DNA from: Heyndrickxia vini
GTDB taxonomy: Bacteria > Bacillota > Bacilli > Bacillales > Bacillaceae_C
Direction of reading: 5' to 3'
NCBI RefSeq assembly: GCF_016772275.1
Contig: NZ_CP065425.1
Span: 2,572,653-2,636,652, forward strand
DNA length: 64,000 bases
Position numbers and translations under genes: made by a program. The notes below the pieces were generated by a model, which worked only from the letters and a program-made list of their open reading frames with translations, searched no databases and had not been told where the DNA came from. Positions 63,305 to 64,000 of this stretch are shown here, piece after piece; position 1 is the first letter of the stretch, and each line of letters starts with the position of its first letter.

Positions 63305-64000
63305 TTACTCAAAGAAGTAACCAAAGAATTTCTTCATTCTTGTGGAAATTTTCTCGTCTTGTTGTTTTTCACTTTTTTGTTTAGGTTGCGGCTTTTTAAC
63401 TGATTTTTTTTCAATTTGCTCTAGTTGAACAGGTGATGCACTGACATTACGTCCTTGCAATCTAGCATTCTTATACGCGTATTGAATCAATCCTACCGCA
63501 GTTGTATATTGCGGTTCTCTTACACCAATATAATCAGGAATAGCTACCCTTACACGATTTTGGAATACAGATGCAGCTAACTCCATTACCCCTGGAAGAT
63601 TAACCGTACCACCAGTTAAAACAATACCACCCGGCAAATCCATAATTCCCATTCGTTTTAATTCCTGTAGAACAAAATCAAAAATTTCTTCTAATCTAGC
63701 TTCTATAATATCAGAAATTTCTAATTGGTTGAATTGTTGGTGTTGGTCACTGCCAATTATCGGTACACTGAATACTTCATCTGACATTGCATCAATACTG
63801 TATGCATGTCCATTTTTAACTTTAATGCGTTCTGCATCTTCTGTTGAAGTTCTTAATACGATGGATAAATCTTTTGTTATATGTTCACCACCGATTGGCA
63901 TTACGCTTGTTTCTTTAATAAAGCCATTTTCAAATACAGCGAGGGTAGTAGAACCTCCGCCAATATCTACTAGAACAGTGCCAAGATTTTTTTCATCTTT
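63305..64000 (-). CDS. ftsA: Cell division protein FtsA (partial, C-terminal part)
   Basis: Actin-like membrane anchor of the FtsZ ring. The frame is open to the right edge and the visible 231 residues begin within the second ATP-binding region (GTVLVDIGGGSTT) and include GIVLTGGTVNLPGVMELA, then a basic, low-complexity linker and the C-terminal amphipathic helix RMKKFFGYFFE that binds membrane. The N-terminal part lies outside the window. Confidence 0.97.
   Translation of the reverse strand, partial: KDEKNLGTVLVDIGGGSTTLAVFENGFIKETSVMPIGGEHITKDLSIVLRTSTEDAERIKVKNGHAYSIDAMSDEVFSVPIIGSDQHQQFNQLEISDIIEARLEEIFDFVLQELKRMGIMDLPGGIVLTGGTVNLPGVMELAASVFQNRVRVAIPDYIGVREPQYTTAVGLIQYAYKNARLQGRNVSASPVQLEQIEKKSVKKPQPKQKSEKQQDEKISTRMKKFFGYFFE

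Overview
The window is a low-GC chromosomal segment of an endospore-forming member of the Bacillaceae. Protein sequences and gene order closely track the Bacillus subtilis rimM-to-ftsA region, read in reverse. Sporulation genes (spoVM, spoIIGA, sigE, sigG) show the organism forms spores; the species cannot be fixed from this alone. Almost every gene is on the minus strand; only rpmB and rqcH are on the plus strand. There is no prophage, insertion sequence, CRISPR array, tRNA or rRNA, and the segment looks like core genome throughout.

Layout from left to right (reverse of transcription). 1-1500: 3' part of a ribosome/tRNA maturation group (partial rimM, ylqD, khpA, rpsP). 1555-8722: protein targeting and chromosome organisation (ffh, ylxM, ftsY, smc, rnc). 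8831-12613: the FapR-controlled fatty acid/phospholipid operon (acpP, fabG, fabD, plsX, fapR) with its operator, promoter and terminator. 12642-16311: recG and the two subunits of L-serine dehydratase. 16442-18498: yloV and yloU. 18656-19112: rpmB on the plus strand and the 26-residue spoVM. 19284-30986: a long packed cluster (thiN, rpe, rsgA, prkC, prpC, rsmB, fmt, def, priA, coaBC). 31097-35960: rpoZ, gmk, remA, yloC and the calcium ATPase yloB. 36078-37784: rqcH. 37976-49828: the pyr operon for UMP synthesis with three PyrR-type attenuators. 49829-54895: rluD-type synthase, lspA, ylyA and ileS with a T-box leader. 54899-59018: division and cell-shape genes (divIVA, ylmH, ylmG, sepF, ylmE, ylmD, ylmC). 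59176-61807: sigG, sigE, spoIIGA. 62032-64000: ftsZ and the 3' two-thirds of ftsA.

Several systems are self-contained here. FapR senses malonyl-CoA and controls its own operon. PyrR senses UMP/PRPP and acts at three leader RNAs. The ileS leader senses uncharged tRNA-Ile. PrkC and PrpC form a kinase/phosphatase pair next to the ribosome-assembly GTPase RsgA. RqcH and YlmH both act on obstructed large ribosomal subunits. SpoIIGA processes the pro-sigma-E encoded by the next gene, which leads on to sigma-G.

I found no clearly new system. The points most worth a second look are: rlmN is missing from its usual place between rsmB and prpC; a GC-rich repeat-like block lies between priA and def; the rpe/thiN junction holds a strong hairpin; the fapR promoter is interleaved with the recG terminator; the spoIIG promoter keeps an unusual 22-bp spacer; a Spo0A-box-like heptamer lies in the divIVA promoter; and the YlyA zinc finger is degenerate. 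Several starts were moved inward from the longest open frame on the basis of ribosome binding sites and family lengths; seven are TTG or GTG and an eighth may be.
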